Counted from the stretch's first letter, positions 18,287-26,434 are shown. The stretch: DNA of 64,000 nt from an uncultured Flavobacteriaceae bacterium (GCA_947503005.1 CANNCA010000002.1:930001-994000); one strand, 5' to 3'. The notes: generated from the letters alone by a model not told the origin. Numbers and translations: made by a program.

Positions 18287-18988
18287 TTACAATTTGGTAT
18301 ATACTAGTCCGGTAATTATGGCGATTCCAAAACTCAGCAAGGTGCCGATTAAAATGTATTCTGTCAACTTTCGGCTATTGCTCTCTTTAAGATCATTAAA
18401 TCTAAAGACAGATTTAGCTGTGATAAGTAATCCAATCGCTTCCCAACGGCCTAAAATAATGAAAATCAGTATAAAAATACGCTCGATGATACCGATATAC
18501 TTTCCCGCATTTGGTAATGATTTGTGGTCCATTTCCAACTTGTCGGACATTTTTTCAAGCAATTTGGTCATAACGATTCCTGCAGGAAAGCTAACAAAAA
18601 CGAAAGCTGTTAGCAAACCCCAATCCAGTCGTTCTAACATATCCAAAGTGTGTTGCCAAAAGTTCCCGTAGAAGGCACAACAATAAAGCACTGCTATATG
18701 TAGCGCCTGATCGATAAAAAATGGAATACTCCTGTTTTCAAACAGTGCGTTCGAGTAGAGTTTCGCTAAATCTATGATATAGTGCGAAACCGTTATGAGC
18801 ACAACCATTTTCCAATAACTCAAGTCCCATAACAACAGCATAGTGACTGCAAAGTGGAGTAACACATGAATGTATAGGTATTTTGAGGCTACTTTCTTCT
18901 TTTCCTTATGCAATACCCATTTATTGGGCTGCAACAAAAAGTCGCCTATCAGATGTGCCAGCAGTAGCTTTATAAAAACGAGGGTCAT
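18287..18988 (-). CDS. DUF3307 family membrane protein
   Basis: A 233-residue inner-membrane protein with about six hydrophobic segments. The start LLLAHLIGDFLLQPNKWVLHK, with HLIGDF and Q, is the DUF3307 hallmark; a second conserved His-Asp pair occurs in VSHYIIDLAK. The family is unstudied. It begins four bases after the SatD-type gene, and such pairs recur in Bacteroidota to my knowledge, so the two are likely a functional couple. Confidence 0.85.
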   Translation of the reverse strand: MTLVFIKLLLAHLIGDFLLQPNKWVLHKEKKKVASKYLYIHVLLHFAVTMLLLWDLSYWKMVVLITVSHYIIDLAKLYSNALFENRSIPFFIDQALHIAVLYCCAFYGNFWQHTLDMLERLDWGLLTAFVFVSFPAGIVMTKLLEKMSDKLEMDHKSLPNAGKYIGIIERIFILIFIILGRWEAIGLLITAKSVFRFNDLKESNSRKLTEYILIGTLLSFGIAIITGLVYTKL

Positions 18989-18992
18989 GGCT

Positions 18993-19595
18993 TTATTCGT
19001 TTAACGTGTGTTCGTAGTAATCTAAAAGTTCAAAGACCAAATCTAGTCTTGCCCTTTTCTGTCTTTGGCTCACTGCAGATTGTTGTATGCTCAACATATC
19101 GGCAATTTCTTGCTGCGACCGATTCGGGTTTTCCAGTGCTATAGCAACGATTTCAGCGGATACGGGGGACCATTCGTCCATAAAGTTCAACGCCAGTTTC
19201 AACATTAAATTGAGAGTTCTTTCGGTTTCTTCATTCCCTGTTGTGATGGCGAGGTTCACTTTTTCCTCCTTCAGGGTTTCGAACGTTCGGCCAGAACGTT
19301 GGTATGCCGTTCCATTGGATTCACTGACACTGTCGCTGCTGAAACTTTCTGTACCTAGACCTATCGCCATGCGAATATCCAAACCTTTAATTGATTTAAT
19401 AATCGCCTTTAGTTGTATAGCAGCCCACAGCACCCTTTTGGGATTTATTTTAAGCTGAAACTCATCACCTCTGTAAATCTCCCAATCTGATGGTGTTTTG
19501 CCCCATTTTGAGAATTGAGCTTTGAGTAAATCTATCCATGGAGAACCTTCATGGCCTTCCGAATTAATAATATCACCTGTTAGTATCGCTGTCAT
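18993..19595 (-). CDS. SatD family regulator: cyclase-like N-domain plus HTH
   Basis: A 200-residue soluble protein. The N-terminal half shows three elements resembling a palm fold of class III cyclases and GGDEF proteins: ILTGDIINS (residues 4-12), YRGDEFQ (41-47) and RMAIGLG (75-81), then a conserved SGRTFE. The C-terminal half has a clear helix-turn-helix (SQQEIADMLSIQQSAVSQ, about 160-177), like sigma region 4 or LuxR folds. This matches the SatD family. Enzymatic activity is unproven. It heads a four-gene cluster and is preceded by a three-unit repeat array that covers its own promoter, so it probably regulates itself. Confidence 0.8.
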   Translation of the reverse strand: MTAILTGDIINSEGHEGSPWIDLLKAQFSKWGKTPSDWEIYRGDEFQLKINPKRVLWAAIQLKAIIKSIKGLDIRMAIGLGTESFSSDSVSESNGTAYQRSGRTFETLKEEKVNLAITTGNEETERTLNLMLKLALNFMDEWSPVSAEIVAIALENPNRSQQEIADMLSIQQSAVSQRQKRARLDLVFELLDYYEHTLNE

Positions 19596-19596
19596 A

Positions 19597-19673
19597 ATAT
19601 AAGCTAAAACGCTAATATATAAAAATATAAGCTAAATAGCTAATAATTATCAAATATAAGCTAAATAGCTAAT
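19597..19673 (-). promoter_or_regulatory. Three tandem operator-like repeats over the satD promoter
   Basis: Three 20-base units lie at 19597-19616, 19625-19644 and 19654-19673, spaced 28 and 29 bases, that is nearly three helical turns. Units 2 and 3 are identical (ATATAAGCTAAATAGCTAAT on the plus strand); unit 1 differs at two positions. Each holds two AGCTAA or CGCTAA half-sites. Unit 3 contains a perfect -7 box for the minus strand and unit 1 ends one base before the satD ATG. Confidence 0.75.
19651..19658 (-). promoter_or_regulatory. -7 element of the SatD-led operon
   Basis: TATATTTG on the minus strand matches the Bacteroidota -7 consensus exactly and lies inside operator unit 3. Transcription would start near 19644, placing units 1 and 2 in the leader. 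No clear TTG -33 was found, as is common for regulated promoters. Confidence 0.55.
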
Positions 19674-19681
19674 GTTATGTC

Positions 19682-19705
19682 ATTATAAGTGAATTCGCTT
19701 ATAAT
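19682..19705. promoter_or_regulatory. 24-bp near-perfect palindrome upstream of the satD promoter
   Basis: ATTATAAG and CTTATAAT flank a GAATTC centre; only one base pair of the 24-bp dyad is broken. Its half-site shares TATAAG with the three tandem units. It sits 24-47 bases upstream of the -7 box, a position suited to a dimeric activator or repressor. Confidence 0.55.
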
Positions 19706-19748
19706 TAGATATTTCGCTAAACGTTTTTAGTTCGGCAAAGCGCCTAGC

Positions 19749-19762
19749 AACAACAGGTATAA
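19749..19762 (+). repeat. Copy 1 of a shared intergenic 14-mer
   Basis: AACAACAGGTATAA occurs here, between the satD promoter region and the methyltransferase gene, and again at 50534-50547 in another non-coding stretch. Both are preceded by a GC-richer short segment. It may be a trace of a dispersed intergenic repeat. Confidence 0.35.
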
Positions 19763-19775
19763 AGCAGTCGCTACT

Positions 19776-20228
19776 TTAGAACCATCTTCTCACCAAAGTG
19801 CAATACTGCGTATACTCCTTACCGAACAAGTTCAAAAGAATTTTTTCTTCGGGAATAATCTGAAAACGGTTCATGTACATCACGAAACCTGCCGCAATCA
19901 AGACATTGAAAGCGTTTACTAAGTACAATCCCCAAACCAAAAGCAATAATAGTAAAGCCAAATACATTGGGTTTCGTGAATATTGATACAACCCTATCGT
20001 AACCAATTTGGAAGCCTTGGCGGGATTTGTAGGGTCCACAGTTGTCTTAGACCTGAAAAACTGCACCAATGAAATAAAACCAACAATCGTGGCAATAGCG
20101 AACAAGCCATACATCAAATAGGTTCTTCCGAAAAAATCGAAATAACCCACAGGAAGAAAATGTGCCAAAGCGTACATCAACACTCCGAACACTAAAAAAA
20201 CAACAACGGGAGGTACTTTCAATTTCAT
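19776..20228 (-). CDS. Isoprenylcysteine carboxyl methyltransferase-like membrane protein
   Basis: About 150 residues from ATG 20228 (an upstream ATG 20252 would add eight residues, MMAEIILI). Four hydrophobic helices are followed by the family signature GLYQYSRNPMYLALLLLLL, a mid-helix NA, and the C-terminal EEKILLNLFGKEYTQYC. This is the ICMT/PEMT-type integral membrane methyltransferase fold that uses SAM. Bacterial members act on lipids or small thiols and the substrate here is unknown. It is divergent from rdgB. Confidence 0.85.
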   Translation of the reverse strand: MKLKVPPVVVFLVFGVLMYALAHFLPVGYFDFFGRTYLMYGLFAIATIVGFISLVQFFRSKTTVDPTNPAKASKLVTIGLYQYSRNPMYLALLLLLLVWGLYLVNAFNVLIAAGFVMYMNRFQIIPEEKILLNLFGKEYTQYCTLVRRWF

Positions 20229-20258
20229 AATAAGAATAATTTCAGCCATCAAATTTAC

Positions 20259-20266
20259 TACTTTTG
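20259..20266 (+). promoter_or_regulatory. -7 element of rdgB
   Basis: TACTTTTG matches TAnnTTTG exactly, 37 bases before the rdgB ATG. The -33 TTG was not seen at the usual distance. Confidence 0.5.
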
Positions 20267-20303
20267 ACCGCGTTGTAATAGCAACTCGCTAAAAGAACCT
20301 ACG

Positions 20304-20888
20304 ATGAAATTAGTATTCGCAACCCACAACCAAAACAAGTTCAATGAAGTTAAAGCGCTGCTCCCATCGCATATAGAACTTGTATCGTTGACGGACATTG
20401 GATGTCACGATGAAATACCAGAAACAGCGGAAACTTTGAAAGGCAATGCCAAAATCAAGGCGGACTACGTAACCCGAACGTATGGGCTGAATTGTTTTGC
20501 CGATGATACCGGCCTCATTGTAGACGCTCTAAACGGAGCGCCCGGAGTATATTCGGCACGCTACGCCGGGGAACAAAAGAACGCACAAGATAACATGAAT
20601 AAATTATTATCCGAACTAAAAGGAGTAGAGAACCGTTCTGCACGATTCCAAACCAGTATTGCGTTGAATATTGATCGAGAAACCATTTATTTCGAAGGTT
20701 TTGTCGAAGGAAAAATAACAACATCAAAAAGTGGAGAACAAGGTTTTGGATACGACCCCATTTTTCAACCTGAAGGCTATCAAAAAACATTTGCAGAGCT
20801 GCCTCTAAAAGTAAAAAACCTAATCAGCCACAGAGGAAAAGCCATTCAAAAACTAGTGACATATCTCCATCAGAATTCTACCAAATAA
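20304..20888 (+). CDS. rdgB: dITP/XTP pyrophosphatase (RdgB/HAM1 family)
   Basis: A 194-residue enzyme that hydrolyses non-canonical purine triphosphates such as dITP, ITP and XTP to monophosphates, keeping them out of DNA and RNA. Motifs: FATHNQNKFNEV at the N-terminus, FADDTGLIVDALNGAPGVYS in the centre, GFGYDPIF and the C-terminal SHRGKA. Length is standard. It is a single gene followed after 8 bases by the -7 box of the helicase gene. Confidence 0.96.
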   Translation: MKLVFATHNQNKFNEVKALLPSHIELVSLTDIGCHDEIPETAETLKGNAKIKADYVTRTYGLNCFADDTGLIVDALNGAPGVYSARYAGEQKNAQDNMNKLLSELKGVENRSARFQTSIALNIDRETIYFEGFVEGKITTSKSGEQGFGYDPIFQPEGYQKTFAELPLKVKNLISHRGKAIQKLVTYLHQNSTK

Positions 20889-20896
20889 ATTTAAGG

Positions 20897-20904
20897 TATC
20901 TTTG
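20897..20904 (+). promoter_or_regulatory. -7 element of the DEAD-box helicase gene, with a long leader
   Basis: TATCTTTG matches the consensus exactly. The helicase ATG is at 21014, so the predicted mRNA leader is about 100 bases. The stretch 20911-21013 contains no ORF of note. Confidence 0.55.
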
Positions 20905-21013
20905 CCGCTTTAATTAACGCCGCTGGTATAGCATGTGTTGCGCCGAGTCTAATAGGTTATGTCGATAATCGCTCTATGCAACAGACATATTTGCGATTAA
21001 CGTAACACTTATT

Positions 21014-22801
21014 ATGAATAAATTTGAAGCACTGGGGCTGCAAAAGTCCCTATTGGATGCTGTCGCCGACATGGGATTCGAAACCCCATCTGAAGTACAG
21101 GAAAAAGCAATCCCCATTTTATTAGAGACTGAAACCGATTTGGTCGCCTTAGCTCAAACCGGCACGGGAAAAACCGCCGCCTTTGGTTTTCCACTTATCC
21201 AGAAAATAGATAGTAATAGCAGAACCACGCAGGGGCTTATACTCTCCCCAACCCGTGAACTTTGTCTGCAGATTACCAAAGAAATACAGGCATACTCAAA
21301 ATACGAAAGAAATATCAATACCGTTGCCATTTACGGTGGTGCAAGTATTACGGAACAGGCTCGCCAAATCAAACGTGGTGCACAGATTATCGTTGCAACA
21401 CCAGGTCGTATGAAAGATATGATCAGTAGACGTTTGGTCGATATTTCAAAAATTGATTACTGTATACTCGACGAGGCCGATGAAATGTTGAACATGGGCT
21501 TTTTTGAAGATATCAAGGATATTCTTTCGAATACGCCAAATGAAAAATCTACTTGGTTGTTCTCGGCTACCATGCCCAAAGAAGTTGCCATAATCGCGAA
21601 AAAATTCATGCACAGCCCTCAGGAAATTACAGTGGGGACAAAGAACGCGGGTACATCAACCGTTCAGCATGAGTACTATGTGGTTGGCGGAAGAGATCGC
21701 TACCCGGCCTTAAAAAGATTGGCGGATACAAATCCAGATATTTTTTCGGTAATTTTCTGTAGAACAAAACGCGATACACAAAAGGTTGCCGAAAAACTGA
21801 TTGAAGATGGTTACAATGCGGGAGCGTTACATGGTGATTTGAGTCAGAACCAACGCGATTTGGTAATGAACTCCTTTCGTAAAAAGCAAATTCAAATGCT
21901 GGTTGCGACTGACGTGGCAGCCCGTGGTATCGATGTGGATGATATTACGCACGTAATTAATTATCAACTTCCCGATGAAATAGAGACCTATACACACCGT
22001 AGTGGTCGTACCGGTCGTGCTGGAAAATCTGGAATTTCGATGGTTATCGTTACTCGGAGTGAACTTCGTAAGATAAAATCTATCGAGAATAAGATCCAAC
22101 AAAAATTTATTCCCAAAACAATCCCTACTGGAATGGAAATCTGTGAGATTCAGCTCTACCATTTAGCCAATAAAATTAAGGATACCAAAATCAATGAAGA
22201 TGTTGAGCATTACCTTCCGGCCATTAATGATGTGCTTCAAGGTATTGATCGCGAAGAATTGATAAAGAAAATAGTATCTGTAGAGTTCACACGATTCTTT
22301 AACTATTACAACAAATCAAAAGATTTGAATACTTCTTCCGATTCAAGAAATCGAAGTGGCGACCGAGATTACAGCAATCGAGGGGATGCACCTTCTTCAG
22401 GATCCGTGCGTTATTTTATCAACGTGGGCGAGAAAGATGGTTACGATTGGATGTCTTTAAAAGATTTTATTCGAGATACCGTAGGCCTTAGTCAAGATGA
22501 TTTGTTCAAGGTAGATGTAAAAGATAGTTTTTCTTTCTTTAATACCGATGCGGCCGTTACGGATAAAATTCTCTCAACTTTTACAGATCTTAAAGTAGAC
22601 GGAAGATTCGTCAACGTTGAAGTTTCCAAAAACCCCGGGGGAGGCGGAGGCCGAAGAGACAGAAAACGCAGCGGTGGAGGCGGTGGAAGAGATCGAAGCA
22701 AAGGCAGCCGTGACAAAAGCAAACGCAGAGAGCGGAGCTTTTCAAAAAGTGAAAACTCGGGTAAAAGAAGAAGCAAACGTCGACAAAGCGATTTCTTTTA
22801 G
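21014..22801 (+). CDS. DEAD-box ATP-dependent RNA helicase with RG-rich tail
   Basis: A 595-residue RNA helicase for ribosome assembly, RNA decay or cold adaptation. All motifs are visible: AQTGTGKTAA (I), PTRELCLQ (Ia), TPGRM (Ib), DEADEM (II), SATM (III), VATDVAARGID (V) and HRSGRTGRAG (VI). After the core (1-370), a linker and a DbpA/CsdA-type RNA-binding domain (about 470-545) are followed by a Gly/Arg/Ser/Lys-rich tail (about 545-595) that should bind RNA without specificity. The CsdA/DeaD subgroup is the best match, but the exact orthologue is not certain. Confidence 0.94.
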   Translation: MNKFEALGLQKSLLDAVADMGFETPSEVQEKAIPILLETETDLVALAQTGTGKTAAFGFPLIQKIDSNSRTTQGLILSPTRELCLQITKEIQAYSKYERNINTVAIYGGASITEQARQIKRGAQIIVATPGRMKDMISRRLVDISKIDYCILDEADEMLNMGFFEDIKDILSNTPNEKSTWLFSATMPKEVAIIAKKFMHSPQEITVGTKNAGTSTVQHEYYVVGGRDRYPALKRLADTNPDIFSVIFCRTKRDTQKVAEKLIEDGYNAGALHGDLSQNQRDLVMNSFRKKQIQMLVATDVAARGIDVDDITHVINYQLPDEIETYTHRSGRTGRAGKSGISMVIVTRSELRKIKSIENKIQQKFIPKTIPTGMEICEIQLYHLANKIKDTKINEDVEHYLPAINDVLQGIDREELIKKIVSVEFTRFFNYYNKSKDLNTSSDSRNRSGDRDYSNRGDAPSSGSVRYFINVGEKDGYDWMSLKDFIRDTVGLSQDDLFKVDVKDSFSFFNTDAAVTDKILSTFTDLKVDGRFVNVEVSKNPGGGGGRRDRKRSGGGGGRDRSKGSRDKSKRRERSFSKSENSGKRRSKRRQSDFF

Positions 22802-22817
22802 TTAATTCTGTATTAAA

Positions 22818-22842
22818 AGATATGCTTCAGCGTATTTTTTTG
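22818..22842 (+). terminator. Terminator of the helicase gene
   Basis: A 6-bp stem (ATATGC with GCGTAT, one G-U pair) closed by a TTCA loop is followed by seven T. It lies 17 bases after the helicase stop. Confidence 0.65.
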
Positions 22843-22868
22843 TTTTGTTTAGTACTTTTAATTGCTTG

Positions 22869-23654
22869 ATGAGAAAATTCATATTCATTTTTTTGCTGGT
22901 CGGTTTTTGGGGCTTCTCTCAAAATGAAGAGACCGAAAATCAGAATAAAGAGTTTAATGCCCTGGTAGTAAATGCCCAGACAGGCTTTCCTATGGAAAGT
23001 GTTCATGTGGTCAACCTCAATCAGGTAATTGGTACTATTACCAATGAGAAAGGTGAATTCTCAATAACTGCAACCGTAAACGACACCCTTTACTTTTCCT
23101 TTCTCGGGTTTAAATCCCAAAAAATTAGGGTGACCAATGATATGTTCAAGTTCGAGGACACTAAAATATCATTGACTGAATTGGCCTATGCCCTTGAAGA
23201 AGTCATAGTAAGACCTTACCAACTTACAGGATATTTGGAAATAGATGTAAAAAATCTACCGGTAAATAGCGCTTATCAATATAGTATTTCTGGACTTGGA
23301 GTTAGTTATGAAGCTGGGAATAAAAGTCCAAGTGCGGTTACGAAAGTTTTAGGAGCCATTCTGAATCCCGCAGATTTGTTAAGGAATCTCTTTGGCAAAA
23401 AGCCAAATCAGATGCGAAAGTTACGACAAGTGAAAGAAGATGATGAAATCCGAAATTTATTGGCTTCTAAATTCGACCGCGAAACACTGACAGAATTACT
23501 ACAATTGGAAAAAGTGGATATCGAGGATATTCTCAATAACTGCAGTTACTCCAAGTCCTTTATCAAAACCGCCAACGATCTTCAAATCCTTGATGCAATA
23601 AGTGGTTGTTATGAAGATTTCAAGGTGCTAAATCGTGGTAAAAATGGGAAATAA
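22869..23654 (+). CDS. Carboxypeptidase-like regulatory domain protein, secreted
   Basis: About 261 residues from ATG 22869, chosen because it places the signal peptide (MRKFIFIFLLVGFWGFSQ) first; ATG 22845 lies in the terminator region. Residues about 30-105 form a CarboxypepD_reg-like beta sandwich, with NAQTGFPMESVHVVN, GTITNEKGEF and LYFSFLGFKSQKI, the domain that precedes plugs in Bacteroidota outer-membrane receptors. Here no barrel follows; the remaining 150 residues are helical and charged. It is probably periplasmic, with unknown role. Confidence 0.82.
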   Translation: MRKFIFIFLLVGFWGFSQNEETENQNKEFNALVVNAQTGFPMESVHVVNLNQVIGTITNEKGEFSITATVNDTLYFSFLGFKSQKIRVTNDMFKFEDTKISLTELAYALEEVIVRPYQLTGYLEIDVKNLPVNSAYQYSISGLGVSYEAGNKSPSAVTKVLGAILNPADLLRNLFGKKPNQMRKLRQVKEDDEIRNLLASKFDRETLTELLQLEKVDIEDILNNCSYSKSFIKTANDLQILDAISGCYEDFKVLNRGKNGK

Positions 23655-23816
23655 CACCACGCTACGAATTGATTTGAAGTAATTGCAAGACACTTTTTAA
23701 AGAACTGCACGAAATCATCCGACTGGTTAATACCCTATATGGCCCATGCAAGTACAAACTGAAATAAATTTTCAAGTTACACCATCATTTTATAGCTTTA
23801 GAAAAAATAGTTTCAG

Positions 23817-25508
23817 ATGCAAAAACTGCTTATTGCCTTTACTTTAGTATTCTTATTTATCGCATGCAAACAAGTTAAAAAGGAAGCTATACCAGAGCAA
23901 GCCGTAATTGCTGAAATTTTTGAGGAGGAAGAATCTCATATACCATTCGTTTGGGAAGGTGCCAATATTTACTTCTTGCTAACTGATCGCTTCCATAACG
24001 GAGACACTTCCAATGATGTAAACTTTGGACGAACCAATGAAACTGGTGTTTTAAGAGGTTTTATGGGTGGTGACATGAAAGGCATAACTGAAAAAATCAA
24101 TGAAGGCTATTTTACGGATTTGGGTGTCAACGCGATTTGGTTTACTCCAGTGGTAGAACAAATACATGGCGATACTGATGAAACTACAGGAAACACTTAT
24201 GGCTACCATGGCTATTGGACCAAAGATTGGACGGCATTAGACCCCAATTTCGGAACAATGGATGACTTAGAGGAACTTATCGTAACAGCACACTCGAAAG
24301 GAATCCGAATTTTGATGGACGTTGTTCTAAATCATACCGGTCCAGCTACCCCCAAAGATCCTGTTTGGCCAGCGGAATGGGTGCGTGAAGAACCAGTTTG
24401 TGAATTTACAACATACGAGAATACAACGAGCTGTACCCTAGTCAAGAATCTGCCCGATATCCTAACGGAATCAGATGCAGCGGTAAAATTACCTGATGCA
24501 TTACTTGCCAAATGGAAAGCCGAAGGCAGATTACGTCAAGAACTCGATGAACTAGAACTATTTTTTGAACGTACTGGCTATTCTCGAAGCCCTCGTGCGT
24601 ATATCATAAAATGGCTTACCGACTATGTTGGAGATTTTGGTATTGACGGTTACCGTGTAGATACGGTGAAGCATGCAGATGAAAAATCTTGGGCAGAACT
24701 ATACGAGCAAGCATCTTATTCGTTTGATAGTTGGAAAAAGAAAAATGTCACCGAAGTACTTGATGATAATCCCTTTTATATGATGGGAGAAGTTTACAAC
24801 TATGGGATTTCGGGGGGAAGGGAATTTGATTTCGGCGATAAAAAAGTTGATTATTATAACCATGGTTTCAATAGCCTCATCAACTTCGAATTGAAGCAGG
24901 ATGCAAAAAACGACTACGAGACCATTTTCAGAAAGTACAACAAACTGTTGAACAGCAAATTAAGTGGAAAGAGTGTAGTCAATTATTTGACCTCACATGA
25001 TGACGCAGAACCCTTCGATAAAGAACGCGAACAGCCAGTTCGAACCGCAAACGTATTACTTTTGACTCCTGGAGTATCACAGATTTATTATGGAGATGAA
25101 AGTGCCCGTGATTTGACCATTGAAGGTTCGGTGGGTGATGCAACACTGCGTTCTTACATGAATTGGGATGATATTGATAGTTTAGAGACCACCCAAAAAT
25201 TACTTTCGCATTGGAAAAAATTGGGTCAATTTAGAAATAACCACCCTGCAGTTGGGGCAGGAAAGCACAAACGACTTGGCAAGAAACCTTATGTTTTCAG
25301 TAGAACCTACAATAAAGGAGACATTAAGGATAAAGTCGTTATTGGCTTGGATTTACCAAAAGGGAAAAAATCCCTTTGGGTTAAAGGTTTTTTTGGTGAT
25401 GGCACCAAACTCTACGACACCTACTCAGAAACAGAGGTAGTTGTAAACAAGGGAAAGGTCATTCTTGAAAATGATAATGACATCGCCTTATTGGAGTTGG
25501 CCCAATAG
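23817..25508 (+). CDS. Alpha-amylase family (GH13) lipoprotein
   Basis: A 563-residue lipoprotein (lipobox LFIAC, Cys 17) with a GH13 barrel. The four conserved regions appear in order: MDVVLNHTG (I), GYRVDTVKHA (II, nucleophile Asp about 282), MMGEVYN (III, acid Glu about 325) and YLTSHDDAEP (IV, Asp about 395). A C-terminal beta domain follows. It should cut alpha-1,4-glucans or maltooligosaccharides at the cell surface or in the periplasm. No SusC/SusD genes lie beside it, so it is outside a canonical starch locus. The 160 bases upstream hold nothing recognisable. Confidence 0.93.
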   Translation: MQKLLIAFTLVFLFIACKQVKKEAIPEQAVIAEIFEEEESHIPFVWEGANIYFLLTDRFHNGDTSNDVNFGRTNETGVLRGFMGGDMKGITEKINEGYFTDLGVNAIWFTPVVEQIHGDTDETTGNTYGYHGYWTKDWTALDPNFGTMDDLEELIVTAHSKGIRILMDVVLNHTGPATPKDPVWPAEWVREEPVCEFTTYENTTSCTLVKNLPDILTESDAAVKLPDALLAKWKAEGRLRQELDELELFFERTGYSRSPRAYIIKWLTDYVGDFGIDGYRVDTVKHADEKSWAELYEQASYSFDSWKKKNVTEVLDDNPFYMMGEVYNYGISGGREFDFGDKKVDYYNHGFNSLINFELKQDAKNDYETIFRKYNKLLNSKLSGKSVVNYLTSHDDAEPFDKEREQPVRTANVLLLTPGVSQIYYGDESARDLTIEGSVGDATLRSYMNWDDIDSLETTQKLLSHWKKLGQFRNNHPAVGAGKHKRLGKKPYVFSRTYNKGDIKDKVVIGLDLPKGKKSLWVKGFFGDGTKLYDTYSETEVVVNKGKVILENDNDIALLELAQ

Positions 25509-25517
25509 CTTCTAGAT

Positions 25518-25883
25518 TTAGGCTTGAGAATGCAATGCAATTCGATTTTTCTCAGAATCTGTTATGAGTGCCATAAAACCATGGCCTTCTCCTATTTGTG
25601 TTTTTGGCTGCAAGACTGCACCTCCTGCATCCTCTACCCTACTCAGTTCAACGTTTAGATCTTTGCATGAAAAATAAACCAGAACACCATCAGTGGCACT
25701 GGGACGGTACATTTCATGTTGCACCAAAGACCCTGTAGCTCCTTTCTTTTCAGGATCATGTGGAAACCAACCCATCTTTAGCACCCCAAATTCATGTAGG
25801 GAAATGGAAATATCAAAAACAGCATCGTAAAACTTCTTGGCACGGTCCATATCGGCCACTGGAATTTCAAACCATCCTACCAT
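25518..25883 (-). CDS. VOC family (glyoxalase/bleomycin-resistance fold) protein
   Basis: A 121-residue protein with the paired beta-alpha-beta-beta-beta modules of the vicinal oxygen chelate superfamily: GWFEIPVADMDRAKKFYDAVF at the start and GGAVLQPKTQIGEGHGFMAL near the end. Many relatives annotated as glyoxalases are of unknown activity and lack a full metal triad, so no reaction is assigned. It starts 23 bases after the SRPBCC gene and is probably co-transcribed with it. Confidence 0.88.
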   Translation of the reverse strand: MVGWFEIPVADMDRAKKFYDAVFDISISLHEFGVLKMGWFPHDPEKKGATGSLVQHEMYRPSATDGVLVYFSCKDLNVELSRVEDAGGAVLQPKTQIGEGHGFMALITDSEKNRIALHSQA

Positions 25884-25906
25884 TTTGAAAAATTAAAGTG
25901 AACAAT

Positions 25907-26434
25907 TTACTTTTCCAAGGTTGTTTTCAAGCTGGCCATACCTTCCTCAAAATCAGGACCGACCATACTGTCCATACTCTTAAAAAGCGACATAATTGTC
26001 ATTGGGAATTTGTTGGTCCCTGAAAAACCCCATTTTACCTGGGTATTTCCATTTGACATTTCTTCGACATCCATGTAACAATCAGATGTAGACTTAAAGG
26101 GTTTTAAAAAACGTAATTCCGACTCTATTCGTTCACCCTCAATAATTTTCTTGATTTCCTGCTCACCTTCACCAACATCTTTGTTACCGTTCCAATAACT
26201 AACGGCACCTACTTCCCCATCGGTTCCTGTGAACTTCTTTTCCATGTTCGGGTCTTTCTTGGCCCAAGGCGACCAGTCGTCCATATTTTTTAAAGATTTT
26301 AAATAGGTAAAGACCTCGTTCTTGGGCCTTGAAATTTCAACTGTTCTAAAAACATTGTAATTCTTTGGGCCTATTAGATGCAATAGCAGAACTAAAGCAG
26401 CAAGCCCCACGATGATGTAGAGTACTGTAAGCAT
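25907..26434 (-). CDS. SRPBCC family protein with N-terminal membrane anchor
   Basis: A 175-residue protein. Residues about 2-21 form one hydrophobic helix, then the START-like fold begins with RTVEISRPKNEVFTYLKSLK and MDDWSPWAKKDP, typical of the polyketide cyclase/dehydrase group (ligand-binding hydrophobic pocket). A C-terminal long helix (SMVGPDFEEGMASLKTTLE) completes the fold. The ligand is unknown. It lies upstream of the VOC gene on the same strand. Confidence 0.88.
   Translation of the reverse strand: MLTVLYIIVGLAALVLLLHLIGPKNYNVFRTVEISRPKNEVFTYLKSLKNMDDWSPWAKKDPNMEKKFTGTDGEVGAVSYWNGNKDVGEGEQEIKKIIEGERIESELRFLKPFKSTSDCYMDVEEMSNGNTQVKWGFSGTNKFPMTIMSLFKSMDSMVGPDFEEGMASLKTTLEK

Noticed and set aside
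22492-22776. Open reading frame on the minus strand opposite the helicase tail
   Set aside because: It is the reverse reading of Gly/Arg codons and encodes a low-complexity Leu/Pro/Arg peptide; the plus-strand helicase is certain.
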